DNA from: Ferrovibrio sp046297595
GTDB lineage: Bacteria > Pseudomonadota > Alphaproteobacteria > Ferrovibrionales > Ferrovibrionaceae
DNA length: 64,000 nt
Direction of reading: 5' to 3'
Assembly: GCF_046297595.1 (NCBI RefSeq)
Contig: NZ_JBKBHT010000006.1
Span: 62,001 to 126,000, forward strand
The notes beneath the pieces are model-generated. The model was not told where the DNA came from. It was given only the letters and a program-made list of their open reading frames with translations, and searched no databases. Each line of letters opens with the position of its first letter. Positions within the stretch are counted from its first letter, which is position 1. Below, in pieces: positions 8,641 to 17,900 of this stretch. A program made the translations under genes and the position numbers.

Positions 8641-11058
8641 ATGCGCTGGTTCGTCCGTATTTTTACGATTCTGTTTCTGCTGGCTGGCATGGTTGCCGGC
8701 GCCTTGTACATCACGGCCCGCCTGTCCCTGCCCGATATGAGTGGCGACGTCACGGTTGCCACGCCATTGTCCGGGCCGGTCGAGATCGTGCGCGACCGTC
8801 ATGCGGTGGCCCATATCCGTGGTGCCAGCCGTGCCGACGCCGCCTTTGGCCTCGGATATGCCCATGCCCAGGACCGCCTGTGGCAAATGGAGGTGCAGCG
8901 ACGCGTCGCGGCAGGCCGCCTGTCGGAAGTGTTTGGTCCGCAGGCGCTCAACACCGATAAATTCATCCGCACACTCGGCATCCGCCGCAAAGCGATCGCC
9001 GCCTTTGCCGCGCTGCTGCCCGATACGCAGGCCTATCTGCAGGCCTATGCCAACGGCGTGAATGCATTTCTCGAAACCCGCTCTGGCCCTCTGCCGCCGG
9101 AATTCCTGATCTTCGACATCGTGCCTGAACCCTGGACGCCGGCGGATACGCTGGGCTGGCTAAAAATGATGGCCTGGGACCTCGGCGGCAACTGGGGCAG
9201 CGAACTGGCCAGGCTGGGATTGTCGCAGCGCCTAACCCGACAACAGGTCGAGGATTTCTATCCGCCCTATCCCGGCGACGCGCCGGTGGCGCTGGCCGAT
9301 TTCAGCGATCTGTATCGTCAGGTGGCCGACGCCATCGATGTCGAGCGTCTTCAACAGATACTGCCGCCGCCGCGGCCGGAGGGCCTTGGATCGAACAACT
9401 GGGTGGTCAACGGCAAGCGCACCGTGACCGGACAGCCCCTGCTGGCAAACGATCCGCATCTTGGCCTGACGACACCCGCCATCTGGTATTTCGCGCAGAT
9501 GGCCTCGCCGTCCGGCGCAGTGATCGGCGCCACCCTGCCCGGCGTGCCCGGTGTGATCCTCGGCCATAACGGCCGCGTGGCCTGGGGCTTCACCAATACC
9601 GGTCCGGATACGCAGGACCTGTATATCGAAAAGATCGATCCAGCCGACTCATCCCGCTACATCACGCCAGATGGCAGCGCACCCTTCATCCTGCGTGAGG
9701 AGATCATCACGGTACGCGGCGCTGACCCGATCAGCCTGACGGTGCGCGAAACCCGCCATGGCCCGATCATTTCCGATGTGCATGATACCTCCAGGCGACT
9801 GCTCGAACCGGGCTATGCGCTGGCATTCAGTTGGACCGCCCTGCGCGACGACGACACCACCGCCGATGCACTGACCGGTGTGGACACGATCACCGACTGG
9901 TCCAGCTTCATCAACAACTACCGCCGTTTCGTCTCTCCGCAGCAGAACATCGTCTATGCCGATCGCGAGGGGAATATCGGGTTCCTTGCCCCTGGCCTCG
10001 TGCCGATCCGTAAACCGGAAAACGATTTGAAAGGTCTTGCGCCTGCGCCGGGTTGGGATGCCCGCTACGACTGGGCCGGATTCATCCCCTTTGATCAGCT
10101 TCCCCGCAGTTACAATCCGCCGCAGGGCATGGTGGTGACGGCGAACCACAAGATCGTGCCGGACAGCTATCACTATTTCATCACTTCGGAATGGGCAGAA
10201 CCATTCCGCGCACGCCGGATCGAACATCTGCTGCGCGAGCGACCGATTCATTCGGTTGAAAGCTTCAAGCAGATACAGGGTGATACCCTGTCCTTGATGG
10301 CGGCGGAAATACTGCCGTTTCTGCTCGGCGCGCCGCTGAAGCCTGCGCCACGGAATTCTGAATTGCCAACCGCCCATGCCATGCTGATGGGATGGGACGG
10401 CACAATGGCGATCAGTCGCGCCGAACCCCTGATCTTCCAGGCCTGGTATCGCGAGCTGACCCGTTTGGTGCTCGCCGACGAACTGGGCGAAGTCTTCACA
10501 TCCCTGTGGCGGCACCGCCCGATCCTGATGAAAAACATTCTCAGCAATACAGACGGTCAGTCTCGCTGGTGCGGCAATGTCGCGACCGGGGCGACAAGCC
10601 CTTGTTCTACTCTTGTCGCCGAAGCCCTCGACCTCGCTCTCGATGATTTGAAGGGCCGTTACGGTTCCGATCTCAGCCGCTGGCGCTGGGGCGATGCCCA
10701 CCACACCCGCGCGCCCCACCGTCCGTTCAGCAATATCCCGGTTCTGCGGCGCTTCTTCGAGGTCGGCACCCCCAGCCCCGGAGACACATTCACGGTTAAC
10801 GTGGGCCGCAACGATCTGGGCGATGACCAGGAACCCTATGCCAACCGTCATGCCGCCTCATTGCGGGCGATTTACGATCTGGCCGACCTCAACCGATCCC
10901 AGTTCATGCACTCGACCGGGCAATCCGGGCACCCGCTTTCGCCGAATTATGGCGATTTTGCCGCCCCCTGGGCTGCGGTGCAGTACATTCCCATGTCGTT
11001 ACGCCCGGCCGACATCGAGGCTGGCGCGCTGGGCCGGGTGCGTCTCAGGAATGAGTAA
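8641..11058 (+). CDS. Penicillin acylase family protein (N-terminal nucleophile hydrolase)
   Basis: An 805-residue precursor of the penicillin amidase/acyl-homoserine-lactone acylase superfamily, normally exported and self-cleaved into alpha and beta chains. A hydrophobic N-terminal anchor or signal (residues 1-25) is followed by the alpha chain with LGYAHAQDRLWQMEVQRR. The autocatalytic serine nucleophile is at about residue 251 in LGSNNWVV, and the beta chain follows with NDPHLGLTTPAIWY. The substrate could be a beta-lactam side chain, an acyl-homoserine lactone or an acylated peptide. The ATG at 8641 follows GAGCGGGGA; it stands alone between the FlaG-like gene and motA. Confidence 0.92.
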   Translation: MRWFVRIFTILFLLAGMVAGALYITARLSLPDMSGDVTVATPLSGPVEIVRDRHAVAHIRGASRADAAFGLGYAHAQDRLWQMEVQRRVAAGRLSEVFGPQALNTDKFIRTLGIRRKAIAAFAALLPDTQAYLQAYANGVNAFLETRSGPLPPEFLIFDIVPEPWTPADTLGWLKMMAWDLGGNWGSELARLGLSQRLTRQQVEDFYPPYPGDAPVALADFSDLYRQVADAIDVERLQQILPPPRPEGLGSNNWVVNGKRTVTGQPLLANDPHLGLTTPAIWYFAQMASPSGAVIGATLPGVPGVILGHNGRVAWGFTNTGPDTQDLYIEKIDPADSSRYITPDGSAPFILREEIITVRGADPISLTVRETRHGPIISDVHDTSRRLLEPGYALAFSWTALRDDDTTADALTGVDTITDWSSFINNYRRFVSPQQNIVYADREGNIGFLAPGLVPIRKPENDLKGLAPAPGWDARYDWAGFIPFDQLPRSYNPPQGMVVTANHKIVPDSYHYFITSEWAEPFRARRIEHLLRERPIHSVESFKQIQGDTLSLMAAEILPFLLGAPLKPAPRNSELPTAHAMLMGWDGTMAISRAEPLIFQAWYRELTRLVLADELGEVFTSLWRHRPILMKNILSNTDGQSRWCGNVATGATSPCSTLVAEALDLALDDLKGRYGSDLSRWRWGDAHHTRAPHRPFSNIPVLRRFFEVGTPSPGDTFTVNVGRNDLGDDQEPYANRHAASLRAIYDLADLNRSQFMHSTGQSGHPLSPNYGDFAAPWAAVQYIPMSLRPADIEAGALGRVRLRNE

Positions 11059-11164
11059 ATATCATTGCTTTTTCAATATTCTATTTACCCGCCGCATACG
11101 ATAAAAAAGACTTGGGTTGACGTGTATCCGGCCGAATCGCCGGACGCGGGCATGGAGAGTTGGG

Positions 11165-12025
11165 ATGCTGGTTATCATCGGCTCGGTTATTGGCCTGGGT
11201 TGCGTGCTCGGCGGCTACATGGCCATGGGCGGCAAGCTGGCCGTGCTGTGGCAGCCGTTCGAGCTGGTCATCATCGGCGGCGCAGGTGTCGGCGCATTCA
11301 TCGTCGGTAATCCCAAGCCGGTGCTGAAAGCCGCGCTGAACGGCTTCAAGCTTTCCTTCAAGGGGCCAAAATACACCAAGGACGATTACCTCGAGCTGAT
11401 GTCGATGATGTACAGCGTGTTCAAGCTGGCCAAGAGCAAGGGCATGCTTGCGCTTGAACAACACATCGAAAAGCCCGAAGAGAGCAAACTCTTCACGCAG
11501 TTTCCGAAATTCATGGCCGATCATCACGCCATGGATTTCCTGTGCGACTATCTGCGCCTGATGACCCTTGGCAGCGAAAACCCGCACGAGATGGAATCCC
11601 TGATGGACATGGAGCTCGAAGTCCATCACCAGGAAGATCACTTGGCCCAGGCCGCCCTCACCGCCTTCGGCGAAAGCTTCCCGGCGCTGGGCATCGTCGC
11701 CGCCGTGCTAGGCGTGATCAAGACCATGGGCTCGATCAGCGAGCCGCCGGAAGTGCTGGGCAAGCTGATCGGCGGCGCGCTGGTCGGCACCTTCCTCGGC
11801 ATTTTGCTTTCCTACGGCATCGTCTCGCCGATCGCCGCCGCCTGTAAGGCAACTCAGGAACATGACCAGAAATACATGCTCTGCATGAAGGCCGGCCTGC
11901 TGGCGCATCTGCAGGGCTACGCGCCAGCGGTGTCGGTGGAATTCGCGCGCAAATCGCTGATGTCGAACGTGCGCCCGACCTTCTACGAGGTCGAAGAGGC
12001 GACCAGTAAAGTGCAGTCTGTGTAA
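11165..12025 (+). CDS. motA: Flagellar motor stator protein MotA
   Basis: A 286-residue proton-channel subunit of the flagellar stator. Four hydrophobic segments are seen: residues 1-22 and 28-50, then a large cytoplasmic loop with conserved charged residues, then two more at about 160-220 containing FPALGIVAAVLGVIKTMGSI. It pairs with MotB, whose gene starts 20 bases downstream. The start at 11165 is chosen because GGAGAG lies about seven bases upstream and the protein then begins MLVIIGSVIGLG, the standard MotA N-terminus; an in-frame ATG at 11117 adds 16 unrelated residues. Confidence 0.97.
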   Translation: MLVIIGSVIGLGCVLGGYMAMGGKLAVLWQPFELVIIGGAGVGAFIVGNPKPVLKAALNGFKLSFKGPKYTKDDYLELMSMMYSVFKLAKSKGMLALEQHIEKPEESKLFTQFPKFMADHHAMDFLCDYLRLMTLGSENPHEMESLMDMELEVHHQEDHLAQAALTAFGESFPALGIVAAVLGVIKTMGSISEPPEVLGKLIGGALVGTFLGILLSYGIVSPIAAACKATQEHDQKYMLCMKAGLLAHLQGYAPAVSVEFARKSLMSNVRPTFYEVEEATSKVQSV

Positions 12026-12045
12026 TGCAGCGGGACGATTGATCC

Positions 12046-13212
12046 ATGGCAGCGGTCGACGGCGAACGCCCAATCATCGTCAAGAAGATCAAGAAGGCGG
12101 CCCATGGTCATCATGGCGGCGCCTGGAAGGTGGCGTATGCCGACTTTGTGACGGCGATGATGGCCTTCTTCCTGCTGCTGTGGCTGCTGAATGTGACCAC
12201 CGACGAGCAGAAGAAGGGCGTGGCCGACTATTTCTCGCCGGCTTCCGTCAGCCGCAGCCTGTCTGGTGCCGGCGGCGTGCTTGGCGGCCGTACCATCCTG
12301 GAAGACGGCGGCAAGATTTCCAGCTTTGGCCTGCCAACCGTGATCGTCGGCCCTTCGGCCGAAAAGAGCGATCAGGAAGACCAGCCGCAATACGACCAGA
12401 AATACCCCGACGCCCGCCAGCCACCGCCCGCGGCGGGCACGCGCGGCGACCGTTTCCAGGACCCCTCGATGGCGCAGACCGGCACCGGCGAGCAGGCCCA
12501 GATCGGTGACGGTCAACAGCAGCTGTCAGATCTACAACAGATCGACGCCCAGGCGGCGCGCGAACGTCTGGCCCAGGTGGAAGCCGAGAACTTCCGCGAG
12601 GTCGAGGAACAGATTCGTCAGGCCATCGCCAGCAATCCGCAGCTGGCTGAACTCTCAAAGCAGATCGTGTTCGACAACACCCCGGAAGGTTTCCGCATCC
12701 AGCTCGTCGACGAGGAGCAGTCCTCGATGTTCCCATCGGGCAGCGCCGGACTGAACGACAAGGCGCGTCGCCTGATGCAGCAGGTCGCTCAGGCCGTCTC
12801 CAAGCTTCCGAACAAGCTGGCGATCAGCGGGAATACCGATGCCCAGCCCTTCCGTGGCCAGGGCGCGTATTCGAACTGGGAATTGTCTGCCGACCGTGCG
12901 AACGCGGCCCGGCGCGCCATGATCGAGGCGGGGGTACCGGCGGATCGGATACGTCAGGTCACCGGCAATGCCGACCAGGATTTGCTGATCAAGGACAATC
13001 CGCTTGACCCGCGGAATCGCCGCATCGCCATCCTGCTGCTGAGCGACGCACAGAAGGCGGCAGCCGGGGGTAATGACGCCGGCGGTGGTGCAGCCCGGCA
13101 GCAGCCAGTACCTGGCGTGTTGCGTAACCCGCCGCCACCACCACCACCCCCGCCAGGCTTGAACGGCCCCGGGCCGGCGAATGGCGCCATCCGTATCCTG
13201 CCGACCCGCTGA
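12046..13212 (+). CDS. motB: Flagellar motor stator protein MotB
   Basis: A 388-residue stator subunit anchored to peptidoglycan. The single membrane helix (residues 28-50) contains the proton-carrying Asp33 in YADFVTAMMAFF. A Gln/Pro-rich plug and linker region follows, then an OmpA-like peptidoglycan-binding domain at about residues 200-345 (ISGNTDAQPFRGQ, NWELSADRANAARRAM). The last 40 residues are a low-complexity Ala/Gly/Pro tail with a run of prolines, longer than usual. The stop overlaps the start of the RDD gene downstream. Confidence 0.97.
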   Translation: MAAVDGERPIIVKKIKKAAHGHHGGAWKVAYADFVTAMMAFFLLLWLLNVTTDEQKKGVADYFSPASVSRSLSGAGGVLGGRTILEDGGKISSFGLPTVIVGPSAEKSDQEDQPQYDQKYPDARQPPPAAGTRGDRFQDPSMAQTGTGEQAQIGDGQQQLSDLQQIDAQAARERLAQVEAENFREVEEQIRQAIASNPQLAELSKQIVFDNTPEGFRIQLVDEEQSSMFPSGSAGLNDKARRLMQQVAQAVSKLPNKLAISGNTDAQPFRGQGAYSNWELSADRANAARRAMIEAGVPADRIRQVTGNADQDLLIKDNPLDPRNRRIAILLLSDAQKAAAGGNDAGGGAARQQPVPGVLRNPPPPPPPPPGLNGPGPANGAIRILPTR

Positions 13213-13715
13213 TGTCTGACAATTATCGCCCTTCACGCGGCTTGGTGCCGGAACCGCCTTATGTCCCTGCGGGCCGGATCGATGACGATCCCGCATTATA
13301 TGCCGGGGTGACCGGTCGGCGATTGTTCGCCTACCTTATCGATCTTGGCGTTCTGACCGGAATTCTGATCGTCTACAAGATCATGCTTGGTCTGCTGACC
13401 ATTGTGAGTTTCGGCCTGCTCACGCCACTGCTGGTGCTGATCGGCGCGGCGATCCCGATCGCCTATCACACCCTGACCATCGGAGGGGCTGCCTCGGCAA
13501 CCCTGGGCATGCGCCTGTTCGGGCTGGAAGTCCGGGTCTGGAATGGCGGCAAACCGGGATACCTGCAGGCCCTGCTCCATACCGCCGCGTTTTATGTGAC
13601 GGTCAGCTTCACCGGCGGCCTGATCCTGCTCTGGGCGCTGTTCAACAACCGCGGCCGCTGCCTGCACGACATCCTGTGCGGAACCCTGGTGGTGCGGAGG
13701 CCGTTGGGCGGGTGA
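13212..13715 (+). CDS. RDD family membrane protein
   Basis: A 167-residue membrane protein with the RDD layout: residues 37-45 RRLFAYLIDLGVL carry the Arg and Asp in the first helix, then about three hydrophobic segments, and a C-terminal RGRCLHDILCGTLVVRR. The family is poorly characterised; some members act in ion or osmotic homeostasis. Its ATG overlaps the motB stop (TGATG), so it is translated as part of the motAB transcript. That link to the stator operon is an observation without an established meaning. Confidence 0.85.
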   Translation: MSDNYRPSRGLVPEPPYVPAGRIDDDPALYAGVTGRRLFAYLIDLGVLTGILIVYKIMLGLLTIVSFGLLTPLLVLIGAAIPIAYHTLTIGGAASATLGMRLFGLEVRVWNGGKPGYLQALLHTAAFYVTVSFTGGLILLWALFNNRGRCLHDILCGTLVVRRPLGG

Positions 13716-13788
13716 AACGTAGAATCCCCCTCCCCAAGCCGGCTATTTATACTAAGCTCTACCTGACGCTTCAGCGACGGACTGCGAC

Positions 13789-14511
13789 GTGAAACATCGC
13801 CTGCAGATACCTTTACGGCACTTCTTTGCCACGCCGCCGACCCCTTGCCCTTACCTACCGGGCAAGCTGGAACGGAAGGTGGTGACGCTGCTTGCCGGCG
13901 AGGACCCCGATGGCTTGCACAATGCGCTGAGCCAGGCCGGTTTCCGTCGTAGCCAGGATCTTGCCTATCGGCCCGCCTGCGAGAACTGCAATGCCTGCGT
14001 GCCAGTCCGCGTGCCGGTCGCCGATTTTGTGCCCTCGGTGACGCAGCGGCGAATCCTCAAACGCAATGCCGGCACCCTGGCACGGCGCCTGCCCGCGTAT
14101 GCCACCCGCGAGCATTACCAGGTCTTCCGCCGCTACGTGACGGCCCGCCATGACGGCGGCGGCATGGCCGACATGGAATTTGCCGATTACCGGGCCATGG
14201 TGGAGGACAGCCCCGTGCGCAGCGGGCTGTCGGAATTCCGTTGTCCCGATGGGCGGTTGCTCGGCATTTGCCTGATTGACGAGATGAGCGACGGCGTGTC
14301 GCTGGTTTACAGCTTCTTCGATCCGGATTTCGAACGCCGCAGCCCGGGCAGTTTCATCATCCTTTGGCATATCGCCAATGCCGTTGAGCTGGGGTTGCCC
14401 TACGTCTACCTCGGCTACTGGATCGCCGAGAGCCGCAAGATGGCCTACAAGAGCCAATTCCGCCCCCTGGAAGCCCTCAACCCTGAAGGGTGGCGCCCCC
14501 TGCCCGCATAG
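13789..14511 (+). CDS. bpt: Aspartate/glutamate leucyl-transferase (N-end rule)
   Basis: A 240-residue aminoacyl-tRNA protein transferase. It adds leucine to proteins with N-terminal Asp or Glu, marking them for ClpS/ClpAP degradation. The N-terminal CPYLPGKLERKV, the cysteine motif ACENCNACVPVRVPV and the ATE C-terminal region with YVYLGYWI and KMAYKSQFRP are all present. The short length is that of the bacterial Bpt type rather than eukaryotic ATE1. It starts with GTG (VKHRLQIPL) at 13789 and stands alone downstream of the RDD gene. Confidence 0.93.
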   Translation: MKHRLQIPLRHFFATPPTPCPYLPGKLERKVVTLLAGEDPDGLHNALSQAGFRRSQDLAYRPACENCNACVPVRVPVADFVPSVTQRRILKRNAGTLARRLPAYATREHYQVFRRYVTARHDGGGMADMEFADYRAMVEDSPVRSGLSEFRCPDGRLLGICLIDEMSDGVSLVYSFFDPDFERRSPGSFIILWHIANAVELGLPYVYLGYWIAESRKMAYKSQFRPLEALNPEGWRPLPA

Positions 14512-14549
14512 CTTGAGGCGATTACGACGAAAGAATCATCCGTAGACAG

Positions 14550-14599
14550 CCTGAAAATATTGTCTTTTCAGGGTCGGCGCGGCATTTTCTTTTCAGGGT
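14550..14599 (+). other. Inverted and direct repeats in the dctP1 leader
   Basis: CCTGAAAA at 14550-14557 is a perfect inverted match to TTTTCAGG at 14565-14572 and again at 14590-14597. The two TTTTCAGG copies are part of an 11-base direct repeat (CTTTTCAGGGT). In RNA the first half could pair with either downstream copy; in DNA the three half-sites could be an operator. It lies about 110 bases upstream of the dctP start at 14711. Function is inference. Confidence 0.45.
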
Positions 14600-14710
14600 T
14601 GGGCACTTAGTTCTGCTCAAGAGAATCTGGTAACCCGACGATACTTCCTTTGTCGGGCAATCAGAGGCTGTGGCCCGTAAATGAATGCAGATATGGAGGA
14701 AACTTCTGCA

Positions 14711-15805
14711 ATGAAACGCCGTAATTTCATCAAGGGTGCCGCGCTTGCCGGCGCCGCCACGACCGCGTCTTTTGCTGCTCCTGCCCTGTCGCAGGGCCGC
14801 ATGGAGTGGCGCATGGTCACCACTTGGCCGAAGAACTTCCCGGGCCTGGGTGTTGGCGCCGAGCGTCTTGCCAAGCGCATCACCGACATGTCGGGCGGCC
14901 GCCTGACCGTCCGCGTTTTCGCCGCCGGCGAACTGGTTCCGCCGCTGCAGGCCCTGGATGCCGTGATCGAAGGCTCGGCTGAAATGAGCCATGGCGCCGC
15001 CTATTACTGGCAGGGCAAGTCCCGCGCCCTGTCGTTCTTCACCGGCGTGCCGTTCGGCATGACCTCGCGTGAACTGGCTGCCTGGGTCCGCTTCATGGGC
15101 GGCCAGCAGATCTGGGACGAAATTTACGACAAGTTCGGCGTCAAGGGCTTCCTGTCCGGCGACACCGGCACCCAGGCGGGCGGCTGGTTCCGCAAGGAGC
15201 TGACCGGCGTCGCCGACCTCAAGGGCATGAAGTTCCGTACGCCCGGCCTCGGCGGCCAGACCTGGGAAAAGCTCGGTGCCACAGTGGTGAACCTGGCCGC
15301 TGGCGAAATCTTCCAGGCCCTGCAGTCCGGTGCGCTGGATGCCGCCGAGTTTGTCGGCCCGTATAACGATCTCGCCCTGGGCTTCTATCAGGTCGCCAAG
15401 AACTACTACTTCCCGAGCTTCATCGAGCCGGGCCTGGCCACCGAAGCGGTGGTCAACAAGTCGAAGTTCTCGGCCCTGCCGAAGGATCTGCAGGCTATCG
15501 TCGAGAATGCCTGTCAGGCCGAATACGACAACACCGCGTCGGATATGTATGCCAACGATCCGGTGGCCCTGAAGACCCTGGTCGACAAGCACGGCGTCAA
15601 GATCCAGAAGTTCCCTGAGGAAATCCTCAAGGCTGGTGCCGCTGCCGCGAAGGAAGTGCTCACCACGGTCCGTAACAGCGACGATGCCCTCGTCAAGAAG
15701 ACGGCCGAGAGCTTCATCAAGTCGCTGAATATCCTGCGCACCCGCACGGAAATCGTCGACAGCGCTTTCCTGATCGCCCGCGAGAAGTATTTCCAGATCT
15801 CGTAA
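14711..15805 (+). CDS. TRAP transporter substrate-binding protein (DctP family), system 1
   Basis: A 364-residue periplasmic solute-binding protein with a Tat signal (MKRRNFIKGAALAGAA, cleavage near ALSQ). The DctP fold is seen in LDAVIEGSAEMSHGAAYYW, GTQAGGWFRKEL, the ligand-carboxylate-binding region around GMKFRTPGLGG, and AAEFVGPYND. It resembles the keto-acid-binding TakP branch, so an alpha-keto or hydroxy acid is the likely substrate. The start at 14711 is chosen for the twin-arginine motif and upstream GGAGG; an in-frame ATG at 14681 adds ten residues. The cognate permease genes lie convergently at 15881-17828. Confidence 0.9.
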   Translation: MKRRNFIKGAALAGAATTASFAAPALSQGRMEWRMVTTWPKNFPGLGVGAERLAKRITDMSGGRLTVRVFAAGELVPPLQALDAVIEGSAEMSHGAAYYWQGKSRALSFFTGVPFGMTSRELAAWVRFMGGQQIWDEIYDKFGVKGFLSGDTGTQAGGWFRKELTGVADLKGMKFRTPGLGGQTWEKLGATVVNLAAGEIFQALQSGALDAAEFVGPYNDLALGFYQVAKNYYFPSFIEPGLATEAVVNKSKFSALPKDLQAIVENACQAEYDNTASDMYANDPVALKTLVDKHGVKIQKFPEEILKAGAAAAKEVLTTVRNSDDALVKKTAESFIKSLNILRTRTEIVDSAFLIAREKYFQIS

Positions 15806-15826
15806 GCTTCATACGCAAGCCAAACG

Positions 15827-15859
15827 AAAGGGCCCGCTGAAAAAAGCGGGCCCTTTTTT
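15827..15859. terminator. Bidirectional intrinsic terminator between dctP1 and dctM1
   Basis: A perfect 12-bp stem (AAAGGGCCCGCT with AGCGGGCCCTTT) around a short A-rich loop is followed by a T run on the plus strand; A residues flank it on the other side. It lies 22 bases after the dctP1 stop and 22 bases from the dctM1 stop, so it can end both convergent transcripts. Confidence 0.85.
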
Positions 15860-15880
15860 ATGCCTGCTCTCGCAGACGGC

Positions 15881-17275
15881 TTACTTCGACAGCACCGCTT
15901 CCGGCAGCCAGGTCGCCAGTTCGGGGAAGACGAACAGCAGCACCATGGCGATAACCTGCAGGCCGACGAACGGGATGATGCCCTTGTAGATCTGGCCCGT
16001 GCTGATGCTGCTCGGCGCAACGCCGCGCAGATAGAACAACGAGAACCCGAAGGGCGGGGTCAGGAAACTGGTCTGCAGGTTGACGCCGACCATGACGCCC
16101 AGCCAGAGCGGACTGACATCCATCGCCAGCAGGATCGGCGCGGTGATCGGGATCACGATGAAGATGATCTCGAACGTATCCAGGATGAACCCGAGCACGA
16201 ACATCAGCAGCATCACGAAGATGATCGCGCCGATGACACCGCCGGGCAGGCTGCGCAGCAGTTCCTCGACCAGGTTGTCGCCACCCATCATGCGGAAGGT
16301 GATCGAGAAGACCGAGGCGCCGAAGATGATGATGAACACCATCGAGGTGATCAGCGCCGTCGACATCATCACATGCCGCAGGGCTGCAAGGTTGAGCCGG
16401 CCCCGCACCGCAGCCATCAGCAACGCGCCGACCGCGCCCACCGAGGCCGATTCCGTCGGTGTCGCGATGCCGGTCAGGATACTGCCCAGCACGGCGATGA
16501 TCAGCAGCAGCGGCGGCAGCAGGGCAACCAGGATATCGCGACCCAGCGATTTCCGCTCTTCCGCCGTGACTTCCAGGGCCGGACAGCTCTTGGGATCGGT
16601 CACGGCCTTGTAGATCACATACAGCGAATACAGGCCGACCAGGATCAGGCCGGGAATGAAGGCGCCGGCAAACAGGTCGCCCACCGAAACCGGGGTTGGC
16701 GCGAAATTGCCTTTGGCCATCTGCACCTGGGCATTCATGCCAGCGAGCATGTCGCCCATGAAGATCAGCACCGTGGAGGGCGGAATGATCTGCCCCAGCG
16801 TGCCCGAGGCGCAGATCACGCCGGTCGCCAGCTTGGGATCGTATCCCGCGCGCATCATCGCCGGCAGACTGAGCAGCCCCATGGTCACGACCGTCGCACC
16901 GACAATGCCCGTCGAGGCCGCCAGCAGCGCGCCGACCAGGATGACCGACAGGCCAAGGCCACCGCGCAGGCTGCCGAACAAACGCCCCATCGTCACGAGC
17001 AGCTGCTCCGCGATCTTGGAGCTTTCCAGCATCACGCCCATGAAAATGAACAGGGGCACGGCTACCAGAACCTCGTTCACCATCGTGCCGACATAACGGC
17101 CGGCGATGCTGCTCAGGTTCGAGGGATCGAATGCGCCGAGCCAGTAGCCGATCACACCGAAGATCAGCGACGTGCCGGCCAGCGAGAAAGCCACCGGATA
17201 CCCCAGCATCAGCACCGCGATGATGCCGAAGAACATCAGGACGGCGAGAACCTCGCCGATCAGAACGGTATCCAT
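15881..17275 (-). CDS. TRAP transporter large permease (DctM family), system 1
   Basis: A 464-residue inner-membrane protein with about 12-13 hydrophobic segments, the sodium-coupled transport subunit of a tripartite ATP-independent transporter. Characteristic pieces are VPLFIFMGVMLESS, ASTGIVGATVVTMGLLSLP, CASGTLGQIIPPSTVLI and VNLQTSFLTPPFGFSLFYLRG. It is translated after the small permease, five bases downstream of that stop. The binding-protein gene faces it from the other side of a shared terminator rather than lying in the same operon. Confidence 0.93.
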   Translation of the reverse strand: MDTVLIGEVLAVLMFFGIIAVLMLGYPVAFSLAGTSLIFGVIGYWLGAFDPSNLSSIAGRYVGTMVNEVLVAVPLFIFMGVMLESSKIAEQLLVTMGRLFGSLRGGLGLSVILVGALLAASTGIVGATVVTMGLLSLPAMMRAGYDPKLATGVICASGTLGQIIPPSTVLIFMGDMLAGMNAQVQMAKGNFAPTPVSVGDLFAGAFIPGLILVGLYSLYVIYKAVTDPKSCPALEVTAEERKSLGRDILVALLPPLLLIIAVLGSILTGIATPTESASVGAVGALLMAAVRGRLNLAALRHVMMSTALITSMVFIIIFGASVFSITFRMMGGDNLVEELLRSLPGGVIGAIIFVMLLMFVLGFILDTFEIIFIVIPITAPILLAMDVSPLWLGVMVGVNLQTSFLTPPFGFSLFYLRGVAPSSISTGQIYKGIIPFVGLQVIAMVLLFVFPELATWLPEAVLSK

Positions 17276-17279
17276 GGCC

Positions 17280-17828
17280 TCAGCCCTCCTTCTGGTAACG
17301 AAGGGCCGGCGGTAACAGGTCTTCGCGATTCATCAGCACCAGCAGACTCCGCAAGGCCATCGCCAGGCCCTGCAGGGCAACCACAACGGCAAAAACGATG
17401 ATGAAGGTTTTCAGGACATACAGTCCCGGCATGCCGCCGATATTCCCGGAGCTTTCATTGAAGCGCCAGGACCGGGCCACATAGGCCCAGCTATATGCGG
17501 TCACCATGTAAGTGAAAGGCGCCAGGAAAACGAGCGTGCCGATCAGGTCGATCCACGCCTTCCGCCGCAATTGGGCCGGCCGATAGAAAATATCGACCCG
17601 TACATGCCCTTCCTTCAGCAGCACAAACCCCGCGATGCCGGTGAACATGATGCCGTTCATCCAGACATAAAGGTCCTGCATCCAGACGAAGCCGATGGAA
17701 AACACATAGCGGAGTACAACGACGGTGAAGCAGACCAGCACGATCCCGAGCGTGAACCAGGAAAACACCTGGCCCAAAAGGGTATTCATGCGGCTGATCG
17801 CCGTGATGATCAGGGCAATGGCACGCAC
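17280..17828 (-). CDS. TRAP transporter small permease (DctQ family), system 1
   Basis: A 182-residue membrane protein with four predicted helices, the DctQ partner of the large permease. Typical DctQ features are VVVLRYVFSIGFVWMQDLYVWM and LLKEGHVRVDIFY. I place the start at the GTG at 17828 because GAGG lies about nine bases upstream. An ATG at 17900 is in frame and would add 24 Ser/Lys-rich residues, but it has a run of G directly against it and no properly spaced site. First gene of the dctQ-dctM pair. Confidence 0.85.
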   Translation of the reverse strand: MRAIALIITAISRMNTLLGQVFSWFTLGIVLVCFTVVVLRYVFSIGFVWMQDLYVWMNGIMFTGIAGFVLLKEGHVRVDIFYRPAQLRRKAWIDLIGTLVFLAPFTYMVTAYSWAYVARSWRFNESSGNIGGMPGLYVLKTFIIVFAVVVALQGLAMALRSLLVLMNREDLLPPALRYQKEG

Positions 17829-17900
17829 CGAACCAATCCTCTTTTTAGGAATGAAAGACGCGGAACCGGCTTTGATCGTCGATGATGTCGCTGTGGACAT

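Noticed and set aside
9649..10851. 400-codon minus-strand open frame across the penicillin acylase gene
   Set aside because: Shadow of the acylase; no motif.
15860..17401. Long plus-strand open frame across dctM1
   Set aside because: Antisense to a well-supported DctM permease; composition (His/Gln/Arg-rich) is typical of a shadow frame.
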